DNA from: Rhodospirillaceae bacterium
GTDB lineage: Bacteria; Pseudomonadota; Alphaproteobacteria; SHVP01
Length of the DNA: 64,000 nucleotides
Reading direction: 5' to 3'
Assembly (NCBI GenBank): GCA_002722055.1
Contig: PBKD01000002.1
Coordinates: 1-64,000 of the forward strand
Numbering within the stretch: the stretch's first letter is position 1; every line of letters begins with the position of its first letter. The notes under the pieces are model-generated. The model was not told the origin of the DNA and searched no databases. It saw only the letters and a program-made list of their open reading frames with translations. The translations under genes were made by a program, and so were the position numbers. This document shows positions 1 to 7,450 of the stretch, piece by piece.

Positions 1-102
1 TACATCAACCATATGATTATTATTTTCTAACTGTGGTAAAATCATTGAACTTAGTTGGAATGTACTTGCCATACTAGTTTTAAATACATACGCAATCTTC
101 AT
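1..102 (-). CDS. DsrE-like small sulfur-relay family protein (5' part only)
   Basis: Only the first 34 codons lie in the window; the gene runs off the left edge. The start is ATG at 102-100, preceded by a strong SD (AAGGAG, minus strand) about 8 nt upstream. The N-terminus begins MKIAYVFKTSMASTFQLSSM and continues into ILPQLE. This pattern resembles DsrE/DsrF-related proteins (Rossmann-like, often sulfur-handling) that start with a short beta strand and a substrate loop. The diagnostic cysteine region is outside the window, so the family is inferred from memory of N-termini only. A palindrome just upstream suggests repressor control. Confidence 0.45.
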   Translation of the reverse strand, partial: MKIAYVFKTSMASTFQLSSMILPQLENNNHMVDV

Positions 103-119
103 ATTATTCTCCTTTTATA

Positions 120-140
120 TAATGTTATGTTATAACATTA
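120..140. promoter_or_regulatory. Palindromic operator upstream of the DsrE-like gene
   Basis: A perfect 9-bp inverted repeat (TAATGTTAT-GTT-ATAACATTA) sits 18 bp before the DsrE-like ATG and overlaps where the minus-strand -10 should be. Dyads of this size and AT content over a core promoter are typical of ArsR/SmtB-type repressors. The regulator is not in the window and its identity is inference. Confidence 0.5.
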
Positions 141-193
141 CATTACATTATTGAAATACTAAATCAAATGCTAATAAATTAAAATAAATTTTA

Positions 194-285
194 AGGTTGG
201 CGGAGGGTGATAGATTTCTAACCTAAGGTTCGCTTATACAAAAGCCAGTTTTCAAAAAACAGCGCGTTTAAATAATTGGTGATTT
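194..285 (-). pseudogene. Degenerate tRNA-Ser-like 3' portion
   Basis: Read on the minus strand, this stretch ends in CACCCTCCGCCA, the usual discriminator-plus-CCA ending of a serine tRNA. It is preceded by a weak T-arm (GGTTAGAAATC instead of GGTTCGAATCC), a long variable-arm-like segment, and an anticodon-arm-like TTTGAAAACTGG resembling tRNA-Ser(TGA). The T loop is mutated, the anticodon stem has mismatches, and no 5' acceptor strand complementary to the 3' end is present. It looks like a decayed class II tRNA rather than a working gene. Boundaries are approximate. Confidence 0.35.
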
Positions 286-397
286 TCAATTAAATTACAA
301 TATAGTTACAAAAAGGGTTGCAGAAGGTGTGGCAGTTTGCTTTTTTACATGAAAAATTGTGCAGTTTATAGCCATTTATTCTATTCGACATCACATT

Positions 398-436
398 ACC
401 TAAAACCAGCGCGTCTACCAATTCCGCCACATCCGC
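398..436 (-). pseudogene. Truncated tRNA-Leu(TAG), 5' half only
   Basis: From 436 downward the minus strand reads as a perfect leucine tRNA 5' half: acceptor strand GCGGATG, TG at positions 8-9, a class II D-arm (GGCGGAATTGGTAGACGC), anticodon stem CTGGT and loop TTTAGGT with a TAG anticodon. The next five bases are AATGT instead of the ACCAG needed to close the anticodon stem. No variable arm, T-arm or matching 3' acceptor (CATCCGC) follows within 400 bp. Similarity stops exactly at the end of the anticodon loop, which suggests recombination, for example an integration or excision scar, not a functional gene. Confidence 0.6.
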
Positions 437-544
437 ACTCCCTTATTACTAGGGTTTCTGGGACTTATGTGCAAGTGTGAAGTTATAAAATCATAAAAAA
501 ATTGATAAAAAATTATATAAAACAAAAAAATAGTATACTAAAAA

Positions 545-1612
545 TCAAAATTTAAACCTAAAAAAAGATTTTGAGTATCCATTTACTATCCAGTTCAAAG
601 GAGTAAATTTAATCAGGAGATAATATAAAATTATACTTGAGAGAAAACCGAAAGTAATTGAGAAAAGAAAAATATTAATTTGACTAAAACCAGTTTTATA
701 AAAAGCTACACTAATAAAAATGATGGGCATAAGATGCAAAAGGTATATTGGGTAAGAAAGCTCAATAAGCCAGGTTAGAAGACCACTACTTGAAAAAATG
801 AATCTTGTTGCCAATCCCAAAAAGAGCAAACACCAAAGTAAAGTGTTTATACTTTTTAATATTATAAAGACTATAGGAAAATCATTAGCACCTAGCTGAA
901 GTAAAAAAATAACAATTGATAAAATCGACAATAAAATTAAAATTTTAGTTCGAGCAAAAATATTGAACCATTTCTGATTAAAGTAAAAAAATGTACCTGC
1001 CAAAAAAAATGAAAAATAATATATTAAATTTCCAATTTTTAAATCTATATATGTTTTTGGAGGCTCCAAAAACGCAACCTCAATTCCACCTGTAATACTA
1101 CCTGAGTTGAAAATTATAGCTAATGGGAAAAACATTATTAAGCAGAATAATAATATTATAATTTTAATGATTGAAATAGAATTAGTTAATATGTTTCTAA
1201 TGAATTTAATTTGATATAAGAAAGAATAAATGAATGCAAAAATAAATAAATAGTATAAAAACCAAAGGTGATCTAATGTAAAATCTATTTTTCCATCAAA
1301 TAAATCAAAAATTAGGCAAAATAGCAGGCAAGTTAAACCAACTCTAACTATTCTATCCAATAAAAATTTTGAAATTCCTCGCTTATGAATTATCATAATT
1401 GAAAAAAAACCAGAAAGGAAAAAAAATAATGGCATCCGCCAATTTGTTATGAAAACAAGGATAATCCAAATCCATAACTCTTGCTTAGGTTTATCATATA
1501 TTTCAAATGTTAACAAAACTGTGGGATCATAAAATATTAGAGGAGCGTGAATAACTAAACCTAAAAGCATAGCAAATGCTCTTAGAAAATCTAAAGAATG
1601 TAGTCTTTCCAT
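545..1612 (-). CDS. Acyltransferase family 3 integral membrane protein
   Basis: 355 residues with about ten hydrophobic membrane spans, as expected for the acyltransferase-3 family (OafA/OpgC/NodX type), which O-acylates surface glycans or small molecules across the inner membrane. The N-terminal signature LDFLRAFAMLLGLVIHA is present with the conserved Arg11 and His22. FFFLSGFF follows at 63-70, and a late YPIYLLHL segment matches the last conserved block. GAGGAAAC precedes the ATG. It is followed at 14 bp by nnr, transcribed the same way. The substrate cannot be read from the sequence. It lies next to the tRNA relics, so it may be part of transferred DNA. Confidence 0.8.
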   Translation of the reverse strand: MERLHSLDFLRAFAMLLGLVIHAPLIFYDPTVLLTFEIYDKPKQELWIWIILVFITNWRMPLFFFLSGFFSIMIIHKRGISKFLLDRIVRVGLTCLLFCLIFDLFDGKIDFTLDHLWFLYYLFIFAFIYSFLYQIKFIRNILTNSISIIKIIILLFCLIMFFPLAIIFNSGSITGGIEVAFLEPPKTYIDLKIGNLIYYFSFFLAGTFFYFNQKWFNIFARTKILILLSILSIVIFLLQLGANDFPIVFIILKSINTLLWCLLFLGLATRFIFSSSGLLTWLIELSYPIYLLHLMPIIFISVAFYKTGFSQINIFLFSITFGFLSSIILYYLLIKFTPLNWIVNGYSKSFFRFKF

Positions 1613-1626
1613 GTTTCCTCAAATAA

Positions 1627-3141
1627 TTACAATTTATTTTTCACTTGCTTTTTATTCTCATCATTTAAAAATAAAGTATTTAAGACTTTAGGAATTAAAT
1701 CAACTAGATCATCCGCAATTAAACCAAAACCAAATAATCTCGCTGAAATAGAGTGAATCCATACAGCTGCAGCTGTTCCTAAAAAAGGATCTGTACCTTG
1801 GGATAATAAGCCTAAAATTATTCCTGCTAGAACATCTCCGCTTCCAGCTGTAGCTAAAGTTGGTGGAGCACAACTATTAATTATCACTCTCCCATCTGGA
1901 GAGCTAATCAGTGTGTCGGAACCCTTTAAAACAATTATTGCACCAGATATTTTTGATGCTTCCTTAACTCTTTCAATTTTATTCCCTTTTAAGTTAGGAA
2001 AAATCCTTTCAAATTCTCCCTCGTGAGGAGTAAGAATACAATCTTGATCAATTATATCAAATAATACATTAGGTTTATTTTTAAAAACACTAATTGCATC
2101 AGCATCAATTACACAAGGTTTCATTAATTTTCTTGCTTCAATTACACAGTTATAAGTATGATCATTAATTCCATTTCCTGGGCCAATCAACACAGCTGTG
2201 CAGCGAGGATCTGAGATAGTCTGAATAAATTGAACAATATTATTTGATTCTTTGATAATAAGAGAGGATTTTGATGCTGTAAATGAATTTATACATTCTC
2301 TCACACAGCAAATTGCAACAACACCAGATCCGATTCTTAAAGCACTCTCTGCAGCTAATTTTGCTGCATTTGTACTTCCAAGTTTTCCACTATTAATTAC
2401 TGAAAAACCTCTTTGGTACTTATGCGAATATAAATTTGGTAATTTAATTCCTTTAGACCATATATTTGGGTTATTTTCAAAATAATTAAACTTAAAATTT
2501 TCAATAATAGATTTTTGTGTTCCAATATTTTCTACATAAACTTCACCACAAAATTGTTTTCCAGGAAGGAGCAAATGACCAATTTTCTTTCTAATAAAAG
2601 TCACTGTTGAATCTGCTATGACGGCTGAGTTCAGTATATCACCTGTCTCACCATTTACCCCACTGGGCAAATCTATTGATATCACTTTTGCTTTAGATGC
2701 ATTAATAGAACTCACCACCTCTAAATTAAAACTATTTAGCGGCCTGTTTAAACCTGAGCCAAAAATAGCATCTACAATAATTTCAGCAGAATATATCTCA
2801 TCAATCGAATATTTAATTAAATCATTTTTGCCCCATCGCTCTAACATTGAACTAGTATCTTTAGAAAAAACCGTGTCATTAATTAACATAACTTTGACTG
2901 GCCAGTTAGCTTCTCTTAAATTTTTAGCTACTACAAACCCATCACCTGCATTATTGCCGTTCCCACATATTACTAAAACATGAGATTTTTTATAATTCTT
3001 TCTAATATTATCCGATACAGCTCTGCCAGCATTTTCCATTAATTCGAGTGAAGTTATTCCCAATTTTATAGATTTATTATCAAAATCATACATATCCTTT
3101 GGAGTTATTACACCGTATTGATTTTTATACTTATCCATCAT
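1627..3141 (-). CDS. nnr: Bifunctional NAD(P)H-hydrate repair enzyme (epimerase + ADP-dependent dehydratase)
   Basis: 504 residues, the usual size of the fused bacterial enzyme that repairs hydrated NADH/NADPH. The N-terminal YjeF_N epimerase domain shows NAGRAV near 37-42, NGNNAGDGF at 61-69, and DAIFGSGLNRPL and DLPSGVNGETG downstream. The C-terminal ribokinase-like dehydratase domain shows GPGNGIND, DADAIS, LTPHEGEF, KGSDTLI and ATAGSGDVLAG, with the catalytic Asp at about 436. Its 5' end overlaps the upstream methyltransferase stop by 11 nt, which suggests translational coupling. In many alphaproteobacteria nnr neighbours glnB/glnA; here it is about 6 kb away. Confidence 0.95.
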   Translation of the reverse strand: MMDKYKNQYGVITPKDMYDFDNKSIKLGITSLELMENAGRAVSDNIRKNYKKSHVLVICGNGNNAGDGFVVAKNLREANWPVKVMLINDTVFSKDTSSMLERWGKNDLIKYSIDEIYSAEIIVDAIFGSGLNRPLNSFNLEVVSSINASKAKVISIDLPSGVNGETGDILNSAVIADSTVTFIRKKIGHLLLPGKQFCGEVYVENIGTQKSIIENFKFNYFENNPNIWSKGIKLPNLYSHKYQRGFSVINSGKLGSTNAAKLAAESALRIGSGVVAICCVRECINSFTASKSSLIIKESNNIVQFIQTISDPRCTAVLIGPGNGINDHTYNCVIEARKLMKPCVIDADAISVFKNKPNVLFDIIDQDCILTPHEGEFERIFPNLKGNKIERVKEASKISGAIIVLKGSDTLISSPDGRVIINSCAPPTLATAGSGDVLAGIILGLLSQGTDPFLGTAAAVWIHSISARLFGFGLIADDLVDLIPKVLNTLFLNDENKKQVKNKL

Positions 3142-3847
3142 ATTTTTTATTCTTATAAATTCTTACTATCATTCTATTTTCAAAATAATAACCATCTTTA
3201 TGATGACCTTTTTTAAAAATTTGATTTACTTTTTCATTGTTTATACTCTCTTTAGAAATATTATTGAATGTTGTGCTTGACATTTTATTTACAAAGGTTT
3301 CAAAATCTTTGAATGAGTACTGACTTGTAAAATAGAACTCTTGTAAGTTTTTAAAATAATTATTAGCAACATTATTAAGGGCTATAATAGCTTGATTTCT
3401 TACATATGTTTCGTCATGAAAAGGCCTAATTAATTCAAAAAATGTTCCATTTACATCAGGTTCCAAAACAAATAAAAAACCATTATTTCTTAATACTCTA
3501 ATCGCTTCAAAAATTGATTTATCCATCAACTCAACAGGAACATGATGAAGAGATTTTGAAAAAACCACAGAATCAAAAGAGTTATTTTCAAAGGGTATTT
3601 CGTGACCAGATCCATATAAAAACTGAACATTAATTATATCATGATTACTATTTTTCTTGGCTTGAATTGGATCACTTTCTATGCCAATCACATTGCCCCC
3701 TCTAGATGAGAGAGCAATTGGTAACTCTCCATTTCCACACCCAATGTCAAGTATTTGTAATCCATTCCAGTCTACCAACTTAAAAAATACATCTAACTCT
3801 TTTAAATAACCTAAGTTCTTGTTATTATTTTCATTAATTATTACCAA
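3131..3847 (-). CDS. Class I SAM-dependent methyltransferase
   Basis: 238 residues with the SAM-binding motif I LDIGCGNG at 33-40, an acidic strand-2 end (GIESD) and VVFSKSLHHVP, typical of the Methyltransf_11/UbiE-like fold. The start is a TTG at 3847, chosen because a good SD (AAGGAG) lies 9 nt upstream. It overlaps nnr by 11 nt and is probably co-transcribed with it. The methyl acceptor is not deducible. Confidence 0.75.
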   Translation of the reverse strand: MVIINENNNKNLGYLKELDVFFKLVDWNGLQILDIGCGNGELPIALSSRGGNVIGIESDPIQAKKNSNHDIINVQFLYGSGHEIPFENNSFDSVVFSKSLHHVPVELMDKSIFEAIRVLRNNGFLFVLEPDVNGTFFELIRPFHDETYVRNQAIIALNNVANNYFKNLQEFYFTSQYSFKDFETFVNKMSSTTFNNISKESINNEKVNQIFKKGHHKDGYYFENRMIVRIYKNKKYDG

Positions 3848-3872
3848 ATTAGACTCCTTAGATACTTAAATT

Positions 3873-4049
3873 ATGAAAAAGAACATATTAATTCTTATAT
3901 TTATTACCATTATTAGTTTTGGCTGTGATGAAATTATACCAAAAATAGAGATAAGGGACAATTACCAAGGTAAAAGATTAGTTGAACCAGAAAATTATGA
4001 TAAAGAAATTTATCGGGATAATTTGGGTAACCCTATTTTAAAGAATTAG
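3873..4049 (+). CDS. Small putative lipoprotein (58 aa)
   Basis: A short open frame with ATG at 3873 and TAG at 4047-4049. The N-terminus is MKKNILILIFITIISFGCDE: two lysines, a hydrophobic core and a lipobox-like SFGC, with Cys18 as the likely lipidated residue. An Asp at +2 would favour inner-membrane retention by the classical rule. The mature part is about 40 polar residues (DNYQGKRLVEPENYDK and onward), not recognised. It sits 25 bp upstream of the isochorismatase-like gene on the same strand and divergent from the methyltransferase. No clear SD is seen, so expression is less certain than the signal sequence. Confidence 0.55.
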   Translation: MKKNILILIFITIISFGCDEIIPKIEIRDNYQGKRLVEPENYDKEIYRDNLGNPILKN

Positions 4050-4069
4050 ATAATACTAGGGAGATAGTT

Positions 4070-4750
4070 TTGCATAAATACAAAATTTCAGATGAAGTAA
4101 AAAAAAGCGCAATACTGAGAAGAGGTAAATTACACCCATACGATGATCTCATCGGAAAAAAAACTGCTTTAGTTGTTATTGATATGCAAAATGCTTTTGT
4201 TGAGAAAGGTGCAGGGCATGCCTGGGTGCCAAATGCTGCAAGCACATGTAAAAATATTAATTTAATAGCCGACAAAATAAGATTAAAAAAAGGTTTAGTA
4301 GTATGGATACTAAATACATTTGAAGAAAAGTCACTTAGTGACTGGTCTCATTTTCATGAATATCTAAGCTCAAAAGAAATATTGAAATTAAGAAGCGAGT
4401 CAATGAGTGAAAATTCATATGGACATAAGATTTATAAATCACTCAAAATTAAACCAAGTGACATTTGTGAAAAAAAATTTTTTTATAGTGCATTTATCCA
4501 GGGCTCATCAAATATTAATCAAATACTTAAAAAAAATAAAATCGAAAATATTCTTATAACTGGAACAGCAACTAATGTGTGTTGTGAATCAAGTGCAAGA
4601 GATGCAATGATGCTAAATTACAAAACTATTATGATTTCAGACGCCTGTTCGGCATCTAGTGATGATCAACATTCATCTTCTCTAAATTCATTTATCATTA
4701 ATTTTGGTGATGTTAGGACAACAGATGAAGTCTTAGAAATTATATATTAG
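4070..4750 (+). CDS. Isochorismatase-family cysteine hydrolase
   Basis: 226 residues of the isochorismatase-like hydrolase superfamily (nicotinamidase, ureidoacrylate amidohydrolase and isochorismatase relatives). The Asp-Lys-Cys triad is visible: Asp38 in VVIDMQNAF, Lys135 or 136 in CEKKFF, and Cys171 in the TGTATNVC motif followed by ESSARDA. The start is TTG at 4070 with an upstream GGGAG SD. The N-terminal extension of about 30 residues (RRGKLHPYDDL) resembles RutB/ureidoacrylate amidohydrolase-like members, but no other pyrimidine-degradation gene is nearby, so the substrate is open. It converges with the Nudix gene, overlapping by 4 nt. Confidence 0.8.
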   Translation: MHKYKISDEVKKSAILRRGKLHPYDDLIGKKTALVVIDMQNAFVEKGAGHAWVPNAASTCKNINLIADKIRLKKGLVVWILNTFEEKSLSDWSHFHEYLSSKEILKLRSESMSENSYGHKIYKSLKIKPSDICEKKFFYSAFIQGSSNINQILKKNKIENILITGTATNVCCESSARDAMMLNYKTIMISDACSASSDDQHSSSLNSFIINFGDVRTTDEVLEIIY

Positions 4751-5340
4751 TTTTTTATAATTTTATCCTTATTCATGATCAACCATTGAATAGCAATAAT
4801 AGTTTTAGCATCATATATTTTCCCATCTAAATAAAGATCACTAATTTCATCAAATTTAAATCTTAAAATTTTTATATCTTCTCCTTCATCAACACCTCCT
4901 CCACTTGATAATTTAGTTTTATCACAAACTTCGGCAAAAAATATTGATAAATACTCTTGAACGCTTCCTGGTGCCATATGTATATCACAAATTTTTATTA
5001 AATTTTTTGGTGAATAACCAATTTCCTCTATCATTTCTCTTTTAATACTCTCCTCAATATTCTCCCTTTCATCACAAAGGCCAGCAACTATTTCAGTTAA
5101 CCATCCACTATCATGATTAGAATTCATGGTTGGTAATCTAAATTGATTAATGAGTATTATTTCATCTGAGGAAGAGTCATATACTATTGCAGCACAGGCC
5201 CTACCTACAACCCAACGCACCCTTGAAATAGGTTTAGAGAATTTGCCATTAAATTGTAAAAATGAAAATGAAAACTTTTCTAATTTAAACAATTTGTTGT
5301 ATAATAATTCTTTTTTATAAATTTTAACTTTTTCAGACAT
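4747..5340 (-). CDS. Nudix hydrolase, ADP-ribose/sugar-nucleotide pyrophosphatase type
   Basis: About 197 residues with a complete Nudix box (G-x5-E-x7-REUxEExGU), seen as GLCDERENIEE followed by REMIEEIGY. The DIHMAPGSVQEYLSIFFA segment after the box is typical of ADP-ribose or GDP-mannose pyrophosphatases of the NudF/NudK group, which hydrolyse the pyrophosphate of nucleoside diphosphate sugars. I chose ATG at 5340; a TTG six codons upstream (5358) is also open, but neither has a clear SD. It is divergent from the unknown gene at 5386. Confidence 0.8.
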   Translation of the reverse strand: MSEKVKIYKKELLYNKLFKLEKFSFSFLQFNGKFSKPISRVRWVVGRACAAIVYDSSSDEIILINQFRLPTMNSNHDSGWLTEIVAGLCDERENIEESIKREMIEEIGYSPKNLIKICDIHMAPGSVQEYLSIFFAEVCDKTKLSSGGGVDEGEDIKILRFKFDEISDLYLDGKIYDAKTIIAIQWLIMNKDKIIKN

Positions 5341-5385
5341 TTTTATTTCTCTAATCAAAATTTATATAACAGAAAGAAGAAAAAA

Positions 5386-6072
5386 ATGGAACACAGAAAT
5401 TATAAGGGAAGAGTAGATTATATTCATGATGAAGTTGGAGAAAGAGGAAGAGAATGGTTTGATGTTACCATACAAAAAAATGGCATACGAACTCTTAGAT
5501 CAAAATGTGAAATGGATGACTCAGGAGTTTTAAGAGATGTTACTTTTTCTGTTGATAAGAACTGGTTGCCTAAAGATAGCTTCGTAAGACTTACAGTCGA
5601 AGGGGAATTTTTTGGAAGTGCTTGGTTTTTATTTGAAGATGATATGGTATCATGTGAAGCAATCACAAAAAATGAAGGCAGAGTTTCTCAAAAAGTAAAA
5701 ATACTTGAACCTATTAGATCCTTTGGACCGCACCCAGTAGTATGCGATATATGGCACTTGGGATCATGGAACTGGAAAAGTGATGAGAAATCACAATCAT
5801 GGCCATCAATAATGAGTTCACCTTTGCCCAACGGTGCTTCAGGGCCAATGATTGGTATAAGTGATTTTCTTGCAAGGTACGAGGGAGAAGAAAACATAAT
5901 CACACCTTGTGGTGAATTCAAAAGTAAACATTTTGTTTTTCCATTAGAAAGAAAAAATAAGCCTGATGAACATATTTGGTATACAGGAGAAGATCTTTTA
6001 TTAACTAAAATAAGGTGGGATTTATTAAAAACTACATATGTTTTAGCAGAAATATCGGGTGATTATAGATAA
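5386..6072 (+). CDS. Conserved protein of unknown function, probable beta-barrel fold
   Basis: 228 residues, Trp-rich, without signal peptide or membrane span. The sequence alternates short hydrophobic and polar strands. It ends with TPCGEFKSKHFVFPL, then HIWYTGEDLLLTKIRWDLL and TTYVLAEI. This layout (an acquired -G-F- strand, an Ile/Leu-Trp segment, then a final strand) recalls lipocalin-like DUF3108-type domains, but I do not recognise the family firmly. The protein is soluble and cytoplasmic by appearance. It lies between the Nudix and VOC genes on the same strand as the latter. Confidence 0.65.
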   Translation: MEHRNYKGRVDYIHDEVGERGREWFDVTIQKNGIRTLRSKCEMDDSGVLRDVTFSVDKNWLPKDSFVRLTVEGEFFGSAWFLFEDDMVSCEAITKNEGRVSQKVKILEPIRSFGPHPVVCDIWHLGSWNWKSDEKSQSWPSIMSSPLPNGASGPMIGISDFLARYEGEENIITPCGEFKSKHFVFPLERKNKPDEHIWYTGEDLLLTKIRWDLLKTTYVLAEISGDYR

Positions 6073-6175
6073 CGTTGATAAAATACAAATTAAAACCTCA
6101 AGATAAGGATCAAGTATTTTATATATATTTAAGTATTTTAAGTTAATACAAATTTATAAATGGAGACTTATATAA

Positions 6176-6634
6176 TTGAATAATATTTTAAGAAGAACTA
6201 CATATATTGTAAATAATATTGATGAAACAATTCATTTTTATAAGAATATTATTGGTCTGAATTTGTTGTGGCAATCTGAAACAATACTGAATGGCAATAT
6301 GCCAATTGGAAAGACAGGTGACAAAGCAAGATTTGTTGCTTTTAATGGTACTGATCCAACTATTGGTATGGTTGCGTTTATGCAATTACTAGAAAAAAAT
6401 AATAAAAAATTAACTTCACCAAAAAATAATTTAGAACTTGGTGATTCAATACTTGTACTTGGTGTTGAAAATTGTGAGGAAATTTATGCAAGATTAAAAA
6501 CTTATAAATGCAACATATATAAATCACCTTTTGATAATTCTGTAACAGGAAGAGAAGGAAATAGTATAAAAATGATATCAATGTTTGCTTGGGACCCAAA
6601 TAATATTTTTCTTGAGATAAATCAGAGAATCTAA
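6176..6634 (+). CDS. VOC (glyoxalase/dioxygenase superfamily) protein
   Basis: 152 residues with the vicinal-oxygen-chelate pattern: [20 protein letters not shown] at the start and [12 protein letters not shown] at the end. The C-terminal Glu ligand (FLEI) is present. The usual N-terminal His ligand of the first strand is replaced (RRTTYIV), so metal binding may be altered or only one site used. The start is TTG at 6176 with TGGAGA about 9 nt upstream. Its stop lies 3 nt from the 3' end of the opposing tRNA-His. Substrate unknown. Confidence 0.75.
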   Translation: MNNILRRTTYIVNNIDETIHFYKNIIGLNLLWQSETILNGNMPIGKTGDKARFVAFNGTDPTIGMVAFMQLLEKNNKKLTSPKNNLELGDSILVLGVENCEEIYARLKTYKCNIYKSPFDNSVTGREGNSIKMISMFAWDPNNIFLEINQRI

Positions 6635-6637
6635 ATG

Positions 6638-6715
6638 TGGGGCGAGTGATCGGATTTGAACCGACGACATCCAGTACCACAAACTGGCGCTCTAACCAAC
6701 TGAGCTACACCCGCC
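6638..6715 (-). tRNA. tRNA-His(GTG)
   Basis: The minus strand folds as a complete cloverleaf: G at -1, acceptor GCGGGTG paired with CACTCGC (one G-T), D-arm AGCTCAGTTGGTTAGAGC, anticodon stem CCAGT/ACTGG with loop TTGTGGT (anticodon GTG), and T-arm GTCGGTTCAAATCCGAT. The extra G(-1) opposite C73, the histidine identity element, is encoded, and the 3' CCA is also encoded. It is convergent with the VOC gene. Confidence 0.97.
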
Positions 6716-6848
6716 ATTCTTTATTTCTAAAGTTTATAGAAGTTATGTTCAAGTATGAAAATTAAAATTCGAAGAAAAAGTTATATTTATTATTACAAAA
6801 AGATAAATAGAAATATAATTAACTCATAACTAATTATAATTTCTTAGC

Positions 6849-7379
6849 CTACAACCATCTTCTTACTTGTTTTTTATACTCAAAAAATGAATTGCCAAAT
6901 AAATCTGTTAAATATTCTTCTTCAGGAAGAATCACAAAAAAATGTATCAATATCAAAGAAAAAATTGCAGAAATTGACATTAATAAAATATCTGAAGCTA
7001 TACCAAAGCCAAAAATCATTAAAAAAGTTCCCAAATATAGGGGGTTTCTTGAGTATTTATAAGGACCATCAGTAATTAACTTCTGTGGTTGATGTTTTGG
7101 ATGAGGGGAAGTTTTATAAAACCTATACTTATTCATTGACCACATATTTATGAAAATACCAAATAATACTATCAAAAATCCTATTGGTAATAAATGGCTA
7201 ATATTTGTTTTAAAATAAATAAAAAAATAATTTAAAATTAAACTAATTAGAACAGATACCCCATATATCGCAGGGGGTTGGAATTTTATCTGTAAAATCT
7301 TTTCTGGTGGAGCTTCTAATCCTCCTAACTTATTATAAGTTTCAAAATTTTGATTAATATTTTTTCTTTTTTTTAACAT
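6849..7379 (-). CDS. Isoprenylcysteine carboxyl methyltransferase / PEMT-like membrane protein
   Basis: 176 residues with four to five membrane spans and the conserved late block GPYKYSRNPLYLG, followed by EEEYL and a C-terminal FFEYKKQVRRW. This signature defines the ICMT/phospholipid methyltransferase-like family, which binds SAM at the membrane face. The acceptor in bacteria is usually unknown. GGAAC lies just upstream of the ATG. The gene is transcribed away from the aminotransferase at 7451. Confidence 0.8.
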   Translation of the reverse strand: MLKKRKNINQNFETYNKLGGLEAPPEKILQIKFQPPAIYGVSVLISLILNYFFIYFKTNISHLLPIGFLIVLFGIFINMWSMNKYRFYKTSPHPKHQPQKLITDGPYKYSRNPLYLGTFLMIFGFGIASDILLMSISAIFSLILIHFFVILPEEEYLTDLFGNSFFEYKKQVRRWL

Positions 7380-7450
7380 TTTGTTCCAAAAAATTATTAA
7401 AAGTTATAATTTCTTCTTTTTTATTGTTAAGTACCATGCGATAAATAAGT

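Larger units (their letters stand above)
103..544. other. 440-bp spacer with tRNA relics, no protein gene
   Basis: This is one of the longest non-coding stretches in an otherwise compact window. It holds the operator of the DsrE-like gene, the tRNA-Ser-like and tRNA-Leu fragments (both on the minus strand, about 110 bp apart), and an A/T-rich run before the acyltransferase stop codon. I see no open reading frame with a plausible start and SD. The spacer probably marks an old insertion or rearrangement junction. Confidence 0.5.

Noticed and set aside
398-436. Group I intron inserted in a functional tRNA-Leu
   Set aside because: No 3' exon able to pair with CTGGT or with the acceptor GCGGATG was found within 400 bp, and no intron core motifs were recognised.
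2252-2983. Plus-strand open frames inside nnr (2252-2485 and 2618-2983)
   Set aside because: They are antisense to a fully recognised gene, lack SDs and show no family motifs.
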